Program-made: the position numbers and the translations under genes
Origin: an uncultured Selenomonadales bacterium
GTDB lineage: Bacteria; Bacillota; Negativicutes; Acidaminococcales; Acidaminococcaceae
Direction of reading: 5' to 3'
Length of the DNA: 64,000 bases
Assembly (NCBI GenBank): GCA_900315345.1
Contig: OMYP01000001.1
Span: 44,525-108,524, forward strand
Notes under the pieces: model-generated
What the model was told of the DNA's origin: nothing
Databases searched by the model: none
Seen by the model: only the letters and a program-made list of their open reading frames with translations
Shown here: one piece after another, positions 44,035 through 53,858 of the stretch
Layout of the letters: the number at the start of each line of letters is the position of its first letter
How positions within the stretch are numbered: position 1 is the first letter of the stretch

Positions 44035-44640
44035 ATGAAAGCCGATTGCGCAAACTGTCCCACCCACGCCTGCTACACCAAAGGCGTCAACTGTACCGGT
44101 GTACCGGAAGAAGAAGTCCGGAAAGCCTATACCGAAGAAGAACTGAAAATCATGGAGGCCGCTGCCTATGTGGAAGGAACCTTCTACAGCAACATTACCC
44201 GGCTCCAGGAAATCGCCGAATTTGCCAAAACCATGGGCTACAAAAAACTGGGCATGGCCTTCTGCATCGGTCTGAATGCAGAAGCCCGCTACATCGCCCG
44301 CTATTACGAAAAACAGGGATTTGAATTTTACAGCGTCTGCTGCAAAAACTGCAGCTTCGCCAAGAAAGAATTCGGTCTGAAACAGGTAAAACCGGAACTG
44401 GATCATGAAGCCATGTGCAATCCCAAATTCCAGGCCCGCTTTTTAAAAGAAAAAGGGGTAGAACTGTTTATCATCTGCGGTCTCTGCGTGGGACACGATG
44501 CAGTGTTCACTTCCAACTGTGACGGCCCTGTCACTTCCCTCGTAGTAAAAGACCGGCTGCTGGCCCACAATCCGCTGGGAGCCATCTACTCCCGCTACTG
44601 GAAGCGGAAGCTGGGGATCCTGGATCCGGACGAAGTATAA
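44035..44640 (+). CDS. DUF1847 Cys-rich protein
   Basis: 201 residues; GGAGG eight bases before the ATG. N-terminal CANCPTHACYTKGVNC and later CCKNCSFAKKEF and IICGLCVGHDAVF are the DUF1847 Cys clusters, probably metal-binding. No signal peptide. It is cotranscribed with the Zn-type ArsR repressor, which suggests a role in metal handling or a metal-dependent reaction. Function otherwise unknown. Followed by its own terminator. Confidence 0.85.
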   Translation: MKADCANCPTHACYTKGVNCTGVPEEEVRKAYTEEELKIMEAAAYVEGTFYSNITRLQEIAEFAKTMGYKKLGMAFCIGLNAEARYIARYYEKQGFEFYSVCCKNCSFAKKEFGLKQVKPELDHEAMCNPKFQARFLKEKGVELFIICGLCVGHDAVFTSNCDGPVTSLVVKDRLLAHNPLGAIYSRYWKRKLGILDPDEV

Positions 44641-44712
44641 AAGTATTACTTTTGAGATTACTTAAACACAATTTAGTCAAAATTTAATACATCACCAGAT
44701 GTATAAACTTAA

Positions 44713-44756
44713 AAATCTGTTTACACCAAACTACAACAATTTGTGTAAACAGATTT
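44713..44756 (+). terminator. Terminator of the arsR-DUF1847 operon
   Basis: AAATCTGTTTACAC and GTGTAAACAGATTT form a perfect 14-bp stem, followed by ATTTCTTTT. AT-rich but long. Confidence 0.75.
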
Positions 44757-44772
44757 ATTTCTTTTACAAACA

Positions 44773-44788
44773 ACCCAATATATTGTGT
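44773..44788 (+). promoter_or_regulatory. NrdR box
   Basis: ACCCAATATATTGTGT matches the NrdR consensus (ACAC-A-ATATAT-GTGT type) closely. A weaker second box, ACAAAATCTGT, lies about three helical turns downstream within the promoter spacer. NrdR represses ribonucleotide reductase genes. Confidence 0.75.
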
Positions 44789-44796
44789 TTTATGTA

Positions 44797-44825
44797 TTGA
44801 CAGTCATACAAAATCTGTCTATAAT
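44797..44825 (+). promoter_or_regulatory. nrdGD promoter
   Basis: TTGACA, 17 bp, TATAAT: a perfect consensus promoter. The NrdR box is immediately upstream and the weak second box overlaps the spacer. The leader before nrdG has a GCGGG/CCCGC hairpin (about 44838-44865). Confidence 0.8.
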
Positions 44826-44918
44826 TGGTATTACCAGGCGGGTATAGGTCGTCATTATGCCCGCTTCGTTACAGAAAACGCTGCACAACCTGCAGCATCA
44901 GGAAAAGAAGGTCCTAAC

Positions 44919-45437
44919 ATGAGCACTGTCCGCATTTCCGGATTCAAGAAGCATTCTTCCGTAAACGGTCCCGGCGTCCGGTATGTCCTGTTTTTTCAGG
45001 GCTGCCCCCACCACTGTCCGGGCTGCCAGAATCCGGAGACCCATGACCCTGCCGGAGGCACGGAGCGAAACACCAGCGATGTGATCCGGGAAGTTTTGCA
45101 GACAAAATATCTGGACGGCCTAACCTTTTCCGGAGGCGACCCCCTGATGCAGCCGGAAGCAGTGAAAGAAATCGCAGCGGCTGCTAAAGAGACAGGGCTC
45201 AATATCTGGCTGTACACCGGCTGGACCTTTGAACAGCTCACGGATGGCGCCGCCGGCGAAACTGCCAAAGAAGCCCTGGCCCTGTTGGACGTTTTAGTAG
45301 ACGGACCTTTCGTGGAAAAACTGAAAACAGGCAACGCCATCTGGCGGGGCAGCGACAACCAAAGGTTAATTGATGTACAACGCTCCTTAGCCGAAGGTAG
45401 TGTAATCGAATTACCCGAATCCAAAGTAAAAAAATAA
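44919..45437 (+). CDS. nrdG: Anaerobic ribonucleotide reductase activating protein
   Basis: 172 residues. Radical SAM enzyme that makes the glycyl radical on NrdD. The cluster motif is CPHHCPGCQNPETHD (C-x3-C-x2-C form), followed by GGDPLMQPEAVKEI, the SAM-binding GGD/E region. GAAGG precedes the ATG. Unusually placed before nrdD, 60 bp upstream, under the same NrdR-box promoter. Confidence 0.93.
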   Translation: MSTVRISGFKKHSSVNGPGVRYVLFFQGCPHHCPGCQNPETHDPAGGTERNTSDVIREVLQTKYLDGLTFSGGDPLMQPEAVKEIAAAAKETGLNIWLYTGWTFEQLTDGAAGETAKEALALLDVLVDGPFVEKLKTGNAIWRGSDNQRLIDVQRSLAEGSVIELPESKVKK

Positions 45438-45497
45438 TTGTTTTTTCTTTACCGGACAGACAAAAAATGAAATTTTAAGAAAGAGAGAGGCATCACC

Positions 45498-48053
45498 ATG
45501 ACGTATTTTAAGAATGTAGTAAAACGCAATGGCATCACCGTTCCCTTTGATGAAAAGAAGATCGAGAACGCTATTGCCAAAGCCTTCATCGCCACCGGTG
45601 AAGTGGAAGCCCGTAACGTATCCACCATTGCCGGCGCCATCACCCTGATGGTCATCACCAACCTGCGGGAAAACTCCCAGGAAATTCCTACCGTAGAGGA
45701 TATCCAGGACCGTGTGGAATCCACCCTGATGAAATGCGATTACGTGAAGACCGCAAAAGCCTACATCTTATACCGCAAACAGCATCAGCAAGCCCGTCAT
45801 ACAAAAAACACCCTACTGGATTATAAAAAATTGGTAGATGGTTATATCGGAAAAGACAAGGACTGGCGGGTAAAGGAAAATTCCACTGTCACCTTAAGCG
45901 TAGGGGCTCTGATCCTCTCCAACTCCGGCGCTATTACCGCCAACTACTGGCTCAGCGAAATTTATGATGAAGATATCGCCGAAGCCCATCGCCGCTGCTT
46001 CATGCACATCCACGACCTGAGCATGCTTACAGGCTACTGCGCAGGCTGGAGCTTAAAGCAGCTGATCCAGGAAGGACTGGGAGGCGTGCCCGACCGGATC
46101 TCTTCCGCACCGGCCAAACATTTAAGCACCCTCTGCAACCAGATGGTAAACTTTTTAGGCATCATGCAGAACGAATGGGCCGGGGCCCAGGCCTTCTCTT
46201 CCTTTGACACCTACCTGGCGCCTTTTGTAAAGGTGGACAATCTGGATTACAGGGAAGTGAAGCAGTGCATCCAGTCCTTCATCTACGGCGTCAACACTCC
46301 CTCCCGGTGGGGCACCCAGGCACCTTTCACCAACATCACCCTGGACTGGACCGTGCCTGATGACATGAAAGACATGCCGGCCATCGTAGGCGGAAAGAAC
46401 ATGGACTTCACCTACAACGACTGCAAGAAGGAAATGGAAATGGTAAACAAGGCCTTCATCGAAACCATGATCGAAGGCGACGCCAACGGCCGGGGCTTCC
46501 AGTACCCCATTCCCACCTACTCCATTACCAAGGACTTTGACTGGAGCGCCACGGAAAACAACCGGCTCCTCTTTGAGATGACCGCCAAGTACGGCACCCC
46601 CTACTTCTCCAATTACATCAATTCCGACATGAAACCTTCCGACGTACGCAGCATGTGCTGCCGCCTCCGTCTGGACCTGCGGGAACTGCGGAAAAAATCC
46701 GGCGGCTTCTTCGGTTCCGGGGAAAGCACCGGCTCCATCGGCGTAGTGACCCTGAACCTGCCCCGTCTGGCTTACCTGAGCAAGACCAAAGAAGAATTCT
46801 ACGCTGCGTTAGATAAATACATGGACATTGCGGCCCGCTCCCTGTCGGTAAAACGGAAAGTAATCAGCCGCCTCATGGACGAAGGTCTGTATCCTTACAC
46901 CCGCCGTTACCTGGGCACCTTCAAGAATCACTTCTCCACCATCGGCATGGTAGGCATGAACGAAGCCATCCTGAACGCCGCCTGGCTGCCGGGTGAAGAC
47001 ATGACCACGGAAAAAGGCCGTGCTTTCGCCATCGAAGTACTGAACCACATGCGCACCCGCCTGTCCGATTATCAGGAACAGTACGGGGACCTGTACAACC
47101 TGGAAGCCACCCCAGCGGAATCCACTTCCTACCGTTTCGCGAAACACGATACGGAAGAATTCCCCGGCATCCGGACCGCAGCAAAGGATGGCAACGCCCC
47201 TTACTACACCAACAGCACCCACCTGCCGGTTGGTTATACGGACGATATCTTTGACGCACTGGAACTGGAAGACGAACTGCAGACCCTGTACACCAGCGGT
47301 ACCGTGTTCCACGGTTTCTTAGGGGAACGCCTGCCGGACTGGCAGTCCGCCGCCACTCTGGTACGCAAGATCGCACAAAACTTCAAGCTGCCTTACTACA
47401 CTCTGTCCCCCACCTACTCCGTCTGCTCGGAGCACGGATACATCCGGGGCGAGCACTTCACCTGCCCCAAATGCGGGCGCAACGCGGAAGTATACTCCCG
47501 CATCACCGGTTACTACCGCCCGGTACGTAACTGGAACGACGGCAAGGTCAGCGAGTTCCAGAACCGTAAGACCTATAACACGGAGCAGGATCGCATCGAC
47601 CGTGAGGGAAAGATCGAGCATGACGCGGAAGTTTCCGCCAGCGTATCCTGCGCTGAAAATTTTGCAAAAGAAACGGCTAAAAAAGTTGCGGAAAGAAAAA
47701 TTATTCCCCGAACAGCCGAACAGCCCGACAAGCGGATGATGGATGAAGCGAAAAACCTGGCGGCAAAAATCATGAACAGCGGCAAAACATCTTCCGCCTC
47801 TGCACTTGCCTCCAACGGAAAACGTTACCTGATCTCAACCCACACCTGTCCTAACTGCGCCATGGTGAAGAAGATGCTGAACGAAGCCCACGTGGAATAC
47901 ACGCCACTCTTCGCGGAAGAAAACGAAGGCGCGGAGCTGGCAAAGAAGTTTAACATCTGCGCTGTGCCCACGTTAATTGACGAAACGGGCAGCGAGCCGA
48001 AGCTGATGTACAATGTGAATGAAATCAAAACCTATATTGAACGGTTACAGTAA
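45498..48053 (+). CDS. nrdD: Class III ribonucleoside-triphosphate reductase with C-terminal glutaredoxin-like domain
   Basis: 851 residues, about 80-150 longer than typical NrdD. The N-terminal ATP-cone (VVKRNGITVPFDEKKIENAI) senses ATP/dATP. The core includes the active-site Cys region RSMCCRLRLDLRELRKKSG, a zinc site CSEHGYIRGEHFTCPKCG, and the glycyl-radical loop RITGYYRPVRNWNDGK, with Gly at about residue 671. Residues 774-851 form a thioredoxin/glutaredoxin-like domain with CPNC near 783 and a cis-Pro VPTL segment. The fused domain probably supplies reductant or protects the radical enzyme (inference). Confidence 0.95.
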   Translation: MTYFKNVVKRNGITVPFDEKKIENAIAKAFIATGEVEARNVSTIAGAITLMVITNLRENSQEIPTVEDIQDRVESTLMKCDYVKTAKAYILYRKQHQQARHTKNTLLDYKKLVDGYIGKDKDWRVKENSTVTLSVGALILSNSGAITANYWLSEIYDEDIAEAHRRCFMHIHDLSMLTGYCAGWSLKQLIQEGLGGVPDRISSAPAKHLSTLCNQMVNFLGIMQNEWAGAQAFSSFDTYLAPFVKVDNLDYREVKQCIQSFIYGVNTPSRWGTQAPFTNITLDWTVPDDMKDMPAIVGGKNMDFTYNDCKKEMEMVNKAFIETMIEGDANGRGFQYPIPTYSITKDFDWSATENNRLLFEMTAKYGTPYFSNYINSDMKPSDVRSMCCRLRLDLRELRKKSGGFFGSGESTGSIGVVTLNLPRLAYLSKTKEEFYAALDKYMDIAARSLSVKRKVISRLMDEGLYPYTRRYLGTFKNHFSTIGMVGMNEAILNAAWLPGEDMTTEKGRAFAIEVLNHMRTRLSDYQEQYGDLYNLEATPAESTSYRFAKHDTEEFPGIRTAAKDGNAPYYTNSTHLPVGYTDDIFDALELEDELQTLYTSGTVFHGFLGERLPDWQSAATLVRKIAQNFKLPYYTLSPTYSVCSEHGYIRGEHFTCPKCGRNAEVYSRITGYYRPVRNWNDGKVSEFQNRKTYNTEQDRIDREGKIEHDAEVSASVSCAENFAKETAKKVAERKIIPRTAEQPDKRMMDEAKNLAAKIMNSGKTSSASALASNGKRYLISTHTCPNCAMVKKMLNEAHVEYTPLFAEENEGAELAKKFNICAVPTLIDETGSEPKLMYNVNEIKTYIERLQ

Positions 48054-48069
48054 AACCTGCAAAAGAATC

Positions 48070-48097
48070 GGAGCCGGTCCCCACAAGGACCGGCTCC
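48070..48097 (+). terminator. Terminator of nrdGD
   Basis: GGAGCCGGTCC/GGACCGGCTCC, a perfect 11-bp stem, with ATTTTTT after it. Confidence 0.92.
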
Positions 48098-48131
48098 ATT
48101 TTTTAATTCTTTGTTTTCTTTATTCGATTTC

Positions 48132-49730
48132 TTACCCTTTAAAGAACGTTCCGAAAATGCCGCGTATCAGGCTGGCGCCTAAACTTCCGCCAACGTTCCG
48201 GCCGATGCTGCCCGCTACGGAGCCGCCTAAGGACCGGCCCACAGAACGGCCAACGGTACCCAGCACGCTGCTGCCTACGGATTTGATCATACGGTTCTTT
48301 TCCGCCGCAGCCTTTTCCGCTTCCCGGGCCGCTTCTTTTTCTGCTTTTTCCTGAGCCAGCGCCGCTTCCTTCGCTTCTTTTTCCGCTATCTTTGCCTGTT
48401 CTGCCGCAGCTTTTGCTTCTTCTGCTTCCTTGGCTTCCGCCTGCTGCTGACGCTGCAGGAATTCGTAAGCGGAATCACGGTCAAAGTAGTTGGAATATTT
48501 ACTGTACAACAGGCTGGCTTTAATAGCCTGGTCACGCTGCCCGTCGGAAATAGAACCCATGCTGCACTGAGGCGGCAGGATGGAAACTTTCTGCACTATG
48601 CCGGGGATACCGTCTTCCCCTAAGAAGGAAACTACCGCTTTGCCAGTGCCCAGTTCCATAATAGTAGACGCCGTATCGAATTCAGGGTTGGGACGGTAAG
48701 AGGCCGCTGCTGCTTTCACCGCACGCTGGTCCGCCGGAGTATAAGCCCGCAGGGCATGCTGCACCTTATTGCCCAGCTGGGCCAGTACGCCGTCTGGAAT
48801 GTCCTTGGGACTCTGGGTGCAGAAATAAATGCCTACGCCTTTGGACCGAATCAGCTTCACCACCTGCTCGATCTTATCCAGCAACGCCTTGGACGCGCCG
48901 TTAAACAGCAGATGGGCTTCGTCAAAGAAGAATACCATCTTGGGTTTGGCCAGATCCCCTACTTCCGGCAGTGTCTCAAACAGTTCTGACATCATCCACA
49001 GCAGGAAAGTGGAATACAGTTTGCCGTTATTGATCAGGCTTTCGCTGTCCAAAATGTTGATCATTCCCTTTCCGCAGTCCTGAGTCAGCCAGTCGGTAAT
49101 GGCCAGGGCCGGTTCCCCGAAGAATACGTCGCCCCCCTGGGTCTCCAGAGCCACGATAGAACGGATGATAGCCGTAATGGATGCGGGGCTCATTTTACCG
49201 TAGTCCGCTTCAAACGTCGCCCGGTTCTCGTTCACATAGTTCAGCATGGCCTTCAGGTCTTTGGTATCGATCAGCAGCAGCTGGTTGTCGTCTGCAATTT
49301 TAAATACGATATTCAGGATGGAACTCTGCAGATCGTTCAGCTCTAAAATCCGCGCCAGCAGCAGAGGACCGATTTCCGAAATCGTAGTACGCAGGGGTAT
49401 GCCCTTCTGGCCGAAAATATCCCATAAGGTTACAGGGCAGCCTTTGTATTCAAAGCCCGCTTCAGCCAGACCGAACTTCTGGATGCGCTTCTGCATGTCT
49501 TCCGTGTCAATGCCGGGACACATCATGCCGGCGATGTCCCCCTTCACGTCTGCCATGAACACAGGCACGCCCATGTCGCTGAAAGTTTCCGCCATCACTT
49601 TCAGGGTAATGGTTTTACCGGTACCGGTAGCGCCGGCCACCAGGCCGTGGCGGTTAGCCATCTTAGGCAGGATGAAAATATTTTCGCCTTTATCGTTATT
49701 CGCGATCCAGAGTTTTCCGTCTTTTAACAT
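48132..49730 (-). CDS. HerA-like ATPase (DUF853)
   Basis: 532 residues; GAGGAGG before the ATG. Walker A is VAGATGTGKTITLKVMAE near residue 32, and Walker B is KMVFFFDEAHLLFNG. DUF853 proteins are HerA/FtsK-type ring ATPases of unknown partner. The C-terminal 100 residues are an Ala/Glu/Lys coiled coil (about 425-490) and a Gly-rich tail (GRSVGRSLGGSVAGSIG). No NurA-type nuclease gene is next to it. Single gene, convergent with nrdD. Confidence 0.88.
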   Translation of the reverse strand: MLKDGKLWIANNDKGENIFILPKMANRHGLVAGATGTGKTITLKVMAETFSDMGVPVFMADVKGDIAGMMCPGIDTEDMQKRIQKFGLAEAGFEYKGCPVTLWDIFGQKGIPLRTTISEIGPLLLARILELNDLQSSILNIVFKIADDNQLLLIDTKDLKAMLNYVNENRATFEADYGKMSPASITAIIRSIVALETQGGDVFFGEPALAITDWLTQDCGKGMINILDSESLINNGKLYSTFLLWMMSELFETLPEVGDLAKPKMVFFFDEAHLLFNGASKALLDKIEQVVKLIRSKGVGIYFCTQSPKDIPDGVLAQLGNKVQHALRAYTPADQRAVKAAAASYRPNPEFDTASTIMELGTGKAVVSFLGEDGIPGIVQKVSILPPQCSMGSISDGQRDQAIKASLLYSKYSNYFDRDSAYEFLQRQQQAEAKEAEEAKAAAEQAKIAEKEAKEAALAQEKAEKEAAREAEKAAAEKNRMIKSVGSSVLGTVGRSVGRSLGGSVAGSIGRNVGGSLGASLIRGIFGTFFKG

Positions 49731-49814
49731 GACTGTTCCTCCTCGTAAAAATCAAAGTTTGTTACAATTATTTTAACATGAAACGAACTAACTTTCCACA
49801 AATAAAAAAGAAAA

Positions 49815-49847
49815 CTGTGCCTGAACTCACAAAAAATTCAGGCACAG
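49815..49847 (-). terminator. Terminator of the nhaC-type gene
   Basis: CTGTGCCTGAA/TTCAGGCACAG stem on the minus strand followed by TTTTCTTTTTT. Confidence 0.85.
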
Positions 49848-49881
49848 ATTTATTAATAATTTTAAGAGTTATATTACGGTC

Positions 49882-51486
49882 TTACTGTTGCAAACTTTTC
49901 CGGCGCATCATCATCAGCACCAGACACAGGATCACGATACCTGCGATAAGGGACAGCACCGCGCTCTTGGTAAGGCCCGCCACCAGGAAGCTGCAGAAAG
50001 ATACCGCGGCAACGGTCAGGGCATAGGGTAACTGGGTGGTTACATGATCCAGATGGATACACTGGGCCCCCGCCGATGACATGATCGTAGTATCGGAAAT
50101 AGGCGAGCAGTGGTCGCCGCACACCGCACCGGCCATGCAGGCGGAAATGGAGATGATCATCAGCTGGTAGTCAATACCCTGGAAGCAGGAAACCACGATG
50201 GGAATCAGGATGCCGAAAGTGCCCCAGGAGGTACCGGAAGCAAAGGCCAGGCCTACTGCAATCAGGAAGATAATAGCCGGCAGGTAGTTCATCAGGCTGC
50301 CAGCGGAATGTTCCACAACGCCCGCCACATATTTGGAAGCCCCCAGGCTGTCGGTCATGGCCTTTAAAGTCCAGGCGAAGGACAGGATCAGCATGGCCGG
50401 AACCATCTGTTTGAAGCCTTCCGGCAGGCACTCCATGCAATCCGCAAAAGGAATGGACTGGCGGATCAGATAAAAAGCTACGGTGATCATCAGGGCTACA
50501 GCGGAACCCAGCACCAGGCCTACGGAAGCGTCGCTGTTGGCGAAGGCATCCACAAAGCCTTTGTCCTCAAAGTAACCGCCGGTATAGATCATGCCGATAA
50601 CACAGCAGACGATAAGCAAAACGATAGGCAGCACCAGATCGACCACCTTGCCGATCTTCTCCCCCTTTTTCATGGTTACCGCCGCTTCGGTGGTGATCCC
50701 TGTAGTGAACAGGTCGCCCTGTTCCGCGTTTTTCTCATGGATCAGCATGGGGCCGTAATCAATTTTCAGCCAGATGATCAGAACCATCATGGCCAAAGTC
50801 AGCAGCGCATAAAAATTATAGGGTATGGCCTGCACGAAAATGTTAATGCCGTTCTCCCCTTTTACGAAACCGGAGACTGCCGCCGCCCAGGAAGAAATGG
50901 GGGCGATGATGCAGACCGGCGCCGCCGTGGAGTCGATAAGGTACGCCAGTTTTGCCCGGCTGATGTTGTACTTGTCCGTTACGGGACGCATGACAGAACC
51001 AACGGTCAGGCAGTTGAAATAGTCGTCGATAAAGATGAGGCAGCCCAGCAGCATGGTCGCCAGCTGCGCCCCGGCCCGGCTTTTAATATGGGTGGAAGCC
51101 CACTGGCCGAAAGCCGCGGAACCGCCCGTGCGGTTCATCAGCTGAACCATCATGCCCAGAATGATCAGGAAAATTAAAATACCCACATTCCATTTATCGG
51201 ATAACACTGTCAGCATGCCCTCCTGGAACACCTGGTTCAGGGTTCCCACCAGGTCGAAACCTGCATTCAGGAACGCGCCGGTCAGAATCCCCAGGAACAG
51301 AGAGCTGTATACTTCTTTGGTGATCAGCGCCAGTGCAATGGCAATGATCGGAGGCGTCAGCGCCCAGAATGTCTCTTTCACCGGCATATGGTTATGTACC
51401 ACGGCAAAAGCCATCCATGCCAGGAACAATACCACCGCCGTCAGGGACAGATACGTTAATGTTTTCGGTTCTCCCTTTTTCATCAT
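49882..51486 (-). CDS. Na+/H+ antiporter, NhaC family
   Basis: 534 residues from the ATG at 51486 (GGGGGATT site). About 12 membrane segments; ALALITKEVYSSLFLGILTG, FIDDYFNCLTVGSVMRPV and GDHCSPISDTTIMSSAGAQC are NhaC landmarks. Swaps Na+ for protons, or carries an organic substrate as some NhaC relatives do (malate-lactate type). Stand-alone gene with its own terminator. Confidence 0.9.
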   Translation of the reverse strand: MMKKGEPKTLTYLSLTAVVLFLAWMAFAVVHNHMPVKETFWALTPPIIAIALALITKEVYSSLFLGILTGAFLNAGFDLVGTLNQVFQEGMLTVLSDKWNVGILIFLIILGMMVQLMNRTGGSAAFGQWASTHIKSRAGAQLATMLLGCLIFIDDYFNCLTVGSVMRPVTDKYNISRAKLAYLIDSTAAPVCIIAPISSWAAAVSGFVKGENGINIFVQAIPYNFYALLTLAMMVLIIWLKIDYGPMLIHEKNAEQGDLFTTGITTEAAVTMKKGEKIGKVVDLVLPIVLLIVCCVIGMIYTGGYFEDKGFVDAFANSDASVGLVLGSAVALMITVAFYLIRQSIPFADCMECLPEGFKQMVPAMLILSFAWTLKAMTDSLGASKYVAGVVEHSAGSLMNYLPAIIFLIAVGLAFASGTSWGTFGILIPIVVSCFQGIDYQLMIISISACMAGAVCGDHCSPISDTTIMSSAGAQCIHLDHVTTQLPYALTVAAVSFCSFLVAGLTKSAVLSLIAGIVILCLVLMMMRRKSLQQ

Positions 51487-51794
51487 AACAATCCCCCGCA
51501 TAAAAAATTTATAAAATACTAAGGTATATTATTACTTTATCCCAAAAACAAAAATATGTCCAGCAAAAAAGCGCAAAAGAATTTTTTACGTATAATACTT
51601 TGGGAAAACTGTTAAGTTTGAAAAAGATTTTGAAGTTTTTCCAACAGATCTTCATAGGTTTTCATAAAAAAATTCCCTGATTTCCCATCCGGCTAAAAGA
51701 TTTTTTCCTAAAAAGTTTCATTTTTGTGTATAATAATCATGAAAGAACATCTTCCCCTCTGATTTAATTTTTTTTATAGAAAGAAGGACCTCGT
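51487..51794. other. Divergent gap before the TonB receptor
   Basis: 308 bp, very AT-rich. TATAAT occurs at 51729-51734 on the plus strand, about 60 bp before the receptor start, overlapped by AATAATCATGA, which loosely resembles part of a Fur box. No coding capacity seen. Confidence 0.4.
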
Positions 51795-53834
51795 ATGCTT
51801 TCCAGAAAAATCACCGCCGCCATTTTGCTGGCCTGCGCTGCTTCCCTTCCCGTTTATGCAGAGAGCCCGGGAGTTGCCGCTGACGAAGCTGCAGCAACGG
51901 ATACGCATGCCGCAACGCAGCAGGAAAAAGTTTTACAAAGTAACAAAACGGCTGCCCACAGTGCAGTGACACAGACGAATTTCACCCAGACCCCTGCCTC
52001 CACTACCGTCATCACCGCCGAAGAAATGGCGGATAACCATTATGAAACCGTAGCGGAAGTCCTGTCGTACGCTCCCGGCGTCACCGTAACCCCCGGTTCC
52101 CTTAACACCGCCCATCAGGTGGTGCGTATTGACGGAGACGACCGCGTAGCAGTATTCATCGACGGTCGCAAACAAAATCTGGAAAGCGGTTTTTCTGACG
52201 GAAGGGCTACCTACGATCTGGATATGACGCCTCCGGTAATGGCCATTGACAGGATCGAGATTTTACATGGAGCGTCCGGCGGTAATTTTCTGAATTACGA
52301 TACCCCCGGCGGCATCATCAACATCATTACAAAAAAAGGAACTGACCACAACTTCAAGTTTGAAGCAGCCCGTGGCCCTTATGACGCCTGGCGGTGGAAT
52401 ACCCAACTGGAAGGAAGCTGCAAAGGCTGGAGCTGGATCGGTACCGGCGGCCGTTCCAACCTGGAAGAACTGCGGTTCAAAAATGTTGACGGAAACAAGG
52501 AAACCATGCCTAATTCCAGAGTCAACCGACGGGAAATGTATTACCGTATTGACCGGCAGCTGACGAAAAACAGCTCCCTGAACTTCACCTACGGCCATTT
52601 CAGCAATGACAGGGGCCTGTGGTATTCGCGTACAAAGCCTACCGATTATAATTATGAAAAAATGGCCAATCATCTGGCCCTGACCTATAACTATAAAGAA
52701 AATTCCCCTCTGCCCGGCTACGTATCCCTGTATCACTATTATAACCAGGGCGACACCTACCGCCCCACGGGAACCAAGGACCAGGAAGATCTGCCTTCCT
52801 ACGGACGCTGGAAGACAAATATCAACGGCATTGACTGGCGGGACGGCTGGCAGATCAATAAAAACCGCTCCATCTCAGCCGGTGTAAGCTGGCGGCATAC
52901 ATCCGTGGACAGCGAAACAAATTACAATGTGGCAGGTAATCCTGACCCGGGAGCGTTGGTTCCCGGTTATCCCGGCGTTGACAACCCCAACCGCAGCTTC
53001 GGAAAAAATTACGAAAAAAGCAATACAAATATAACTGCATTTGTGAAAACGACACGAAAAATCAAAAAGCTGACGCTTTCATCCACAAAAGGCATCACAC
53101 ACAACAGTCGTTTCGGCAGCCATTATATTTCATCCAGGAACGGTGAATACCGTCCCACCGAAAAGACCACGTTGTACGGAAACATCCAGCATTTTTACGC
53201 GATACCGACTTTGGACGAACTGTATTACAACAACCAGCGGATCCAGGGTAATCCCAACCTTGATCCGGAGCGGGGATGGAAAGCCAGCGGAGGCATCCGC
53301 CATCAGTTCAGTAAAAAAATTTCCGGTGATATCAGCGGATTTTTAAGCTACACCAAAAATCCGATTCTATGGAATTACAATCCGGGGGCAGAGCAATGGC
53401 GTCCGGACAATTACGAAGGCCTGCACCAGCAGGGGATCCAGCTTACCCTTACCGGCGCATTCAGCCCCAAATATAACGCCACGCTCTCTTACGCCTATAC
53501 CAATTCCAGCACAGACTGGGGAGACAAAGACCCATCCTATACGGATCTGGTGGCCCGCCATCAGGTAAAAGCCGCACTGCGTTACAAGGACAGCCGCTGG
53601 TCCAACAACATCCTGCTCACCTCCGGTTTCGGCAGGGACAGCAACTGGTATTCCGGCAATTACTTCGTGGTAGACGTAAACCTGGGTTACAAATTCAGCA
53701 AACACTGGAGCAGCTACCTGAAGATCCACAACCTGTTCAACGACTCTTATGAATCTTTAGGCTCACGTACCATGGGCGACTGCCCGGCTTACGGACGAAC
53801 GGCGCTGTTCGGGGTAGTGTACTCGTATAAATAA
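51795..53834 (+). CDS. TonB-dependent outer-membrane receptor
   Basis: 679 residues; AAGGA before the ATG. Signal peptide LSRKITAAILLACAASLPVY with cleavage near AEA. Plug domain about 65-175: TPASTTVITAEEMADNHYET, VAEVLSYAPGV, VAVFIDGRKQNLE, IEILHGASGGNFLNYDTPGG and INIITKKG are textbook plug motifs. From about 190 on it is a beta-barrel rich in aromatic strands, ending GVVYSYK. Takes up iron-siderophores, haem or similar ligands using TonB energy; the ligand is unknown. It shows that the organism has an outer membrane. Confidence 0.92.
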   Translation: MLSRKITAAILLACAASLPVYAESPGVAADEAAATDTHAATQQEKVLQSNKTAAHSAVTQTNFTQTPASTTVITAEEMADNHYETVAEVLSYAPGVTVTPGSLNTAHQVVRIDGDDRVAVFIDGRKQNLESGFSDGRATYDLDMTPPVMAIDRIEILHGASGGNFLNYDTPGGIINIITKKGTDHNFKFEAARGPYDAWRWNTQLEGSCKGWSWIGTGGRSNLEELRFKNVDGNKETMPNSRVNRREMYYRIDRQLTKNSSLNFTYGHFSNDRGLWYSRTKPTDYNYEKMANHLALTYNYKENSPLPGYVSLYHYYNQGDTYRPTGTKDQEDLPSYGRWKTNINGIDWRDGWQINKNRSISAGVSWRHTSVDSETNYNVAGNPDPGALVPGYPGVDNPNRSFGKNYEKSNTNITAFVKTTRKIKKLTLSSTKGITHNSRFGSHYISSRNGEYRPTEKTTLYGNIQHFYAIPTLDELYYNNQRIQGNPNLDPERGWKASGGIRHQFSKKISGDISGFLSYTKNPILWNYNPGAEQWRPDNYEGLHQQGIQLTLTGAFSPKYNATLSYAYTNSSTDWGDKDPSYTDLVARHQVKAALRYKDSRWSNNILLTSGFGRDSNWYSGNYFVVDVNLGYKFSKHWSSYLKIHNLFNDSYESLGSRTMGDCPAYGRTALFGVVYSYK

Positions 53835-53858
53835 AGCTTTATATAAAATTAAATAAAA

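Noticed and set aside
44838..44865. Cobalamin riboswitch before nrdG
   Set aside because: Only a short GCGGG/CCCGC hairpin is present; the conserved cobalamin-box sequence is absent.
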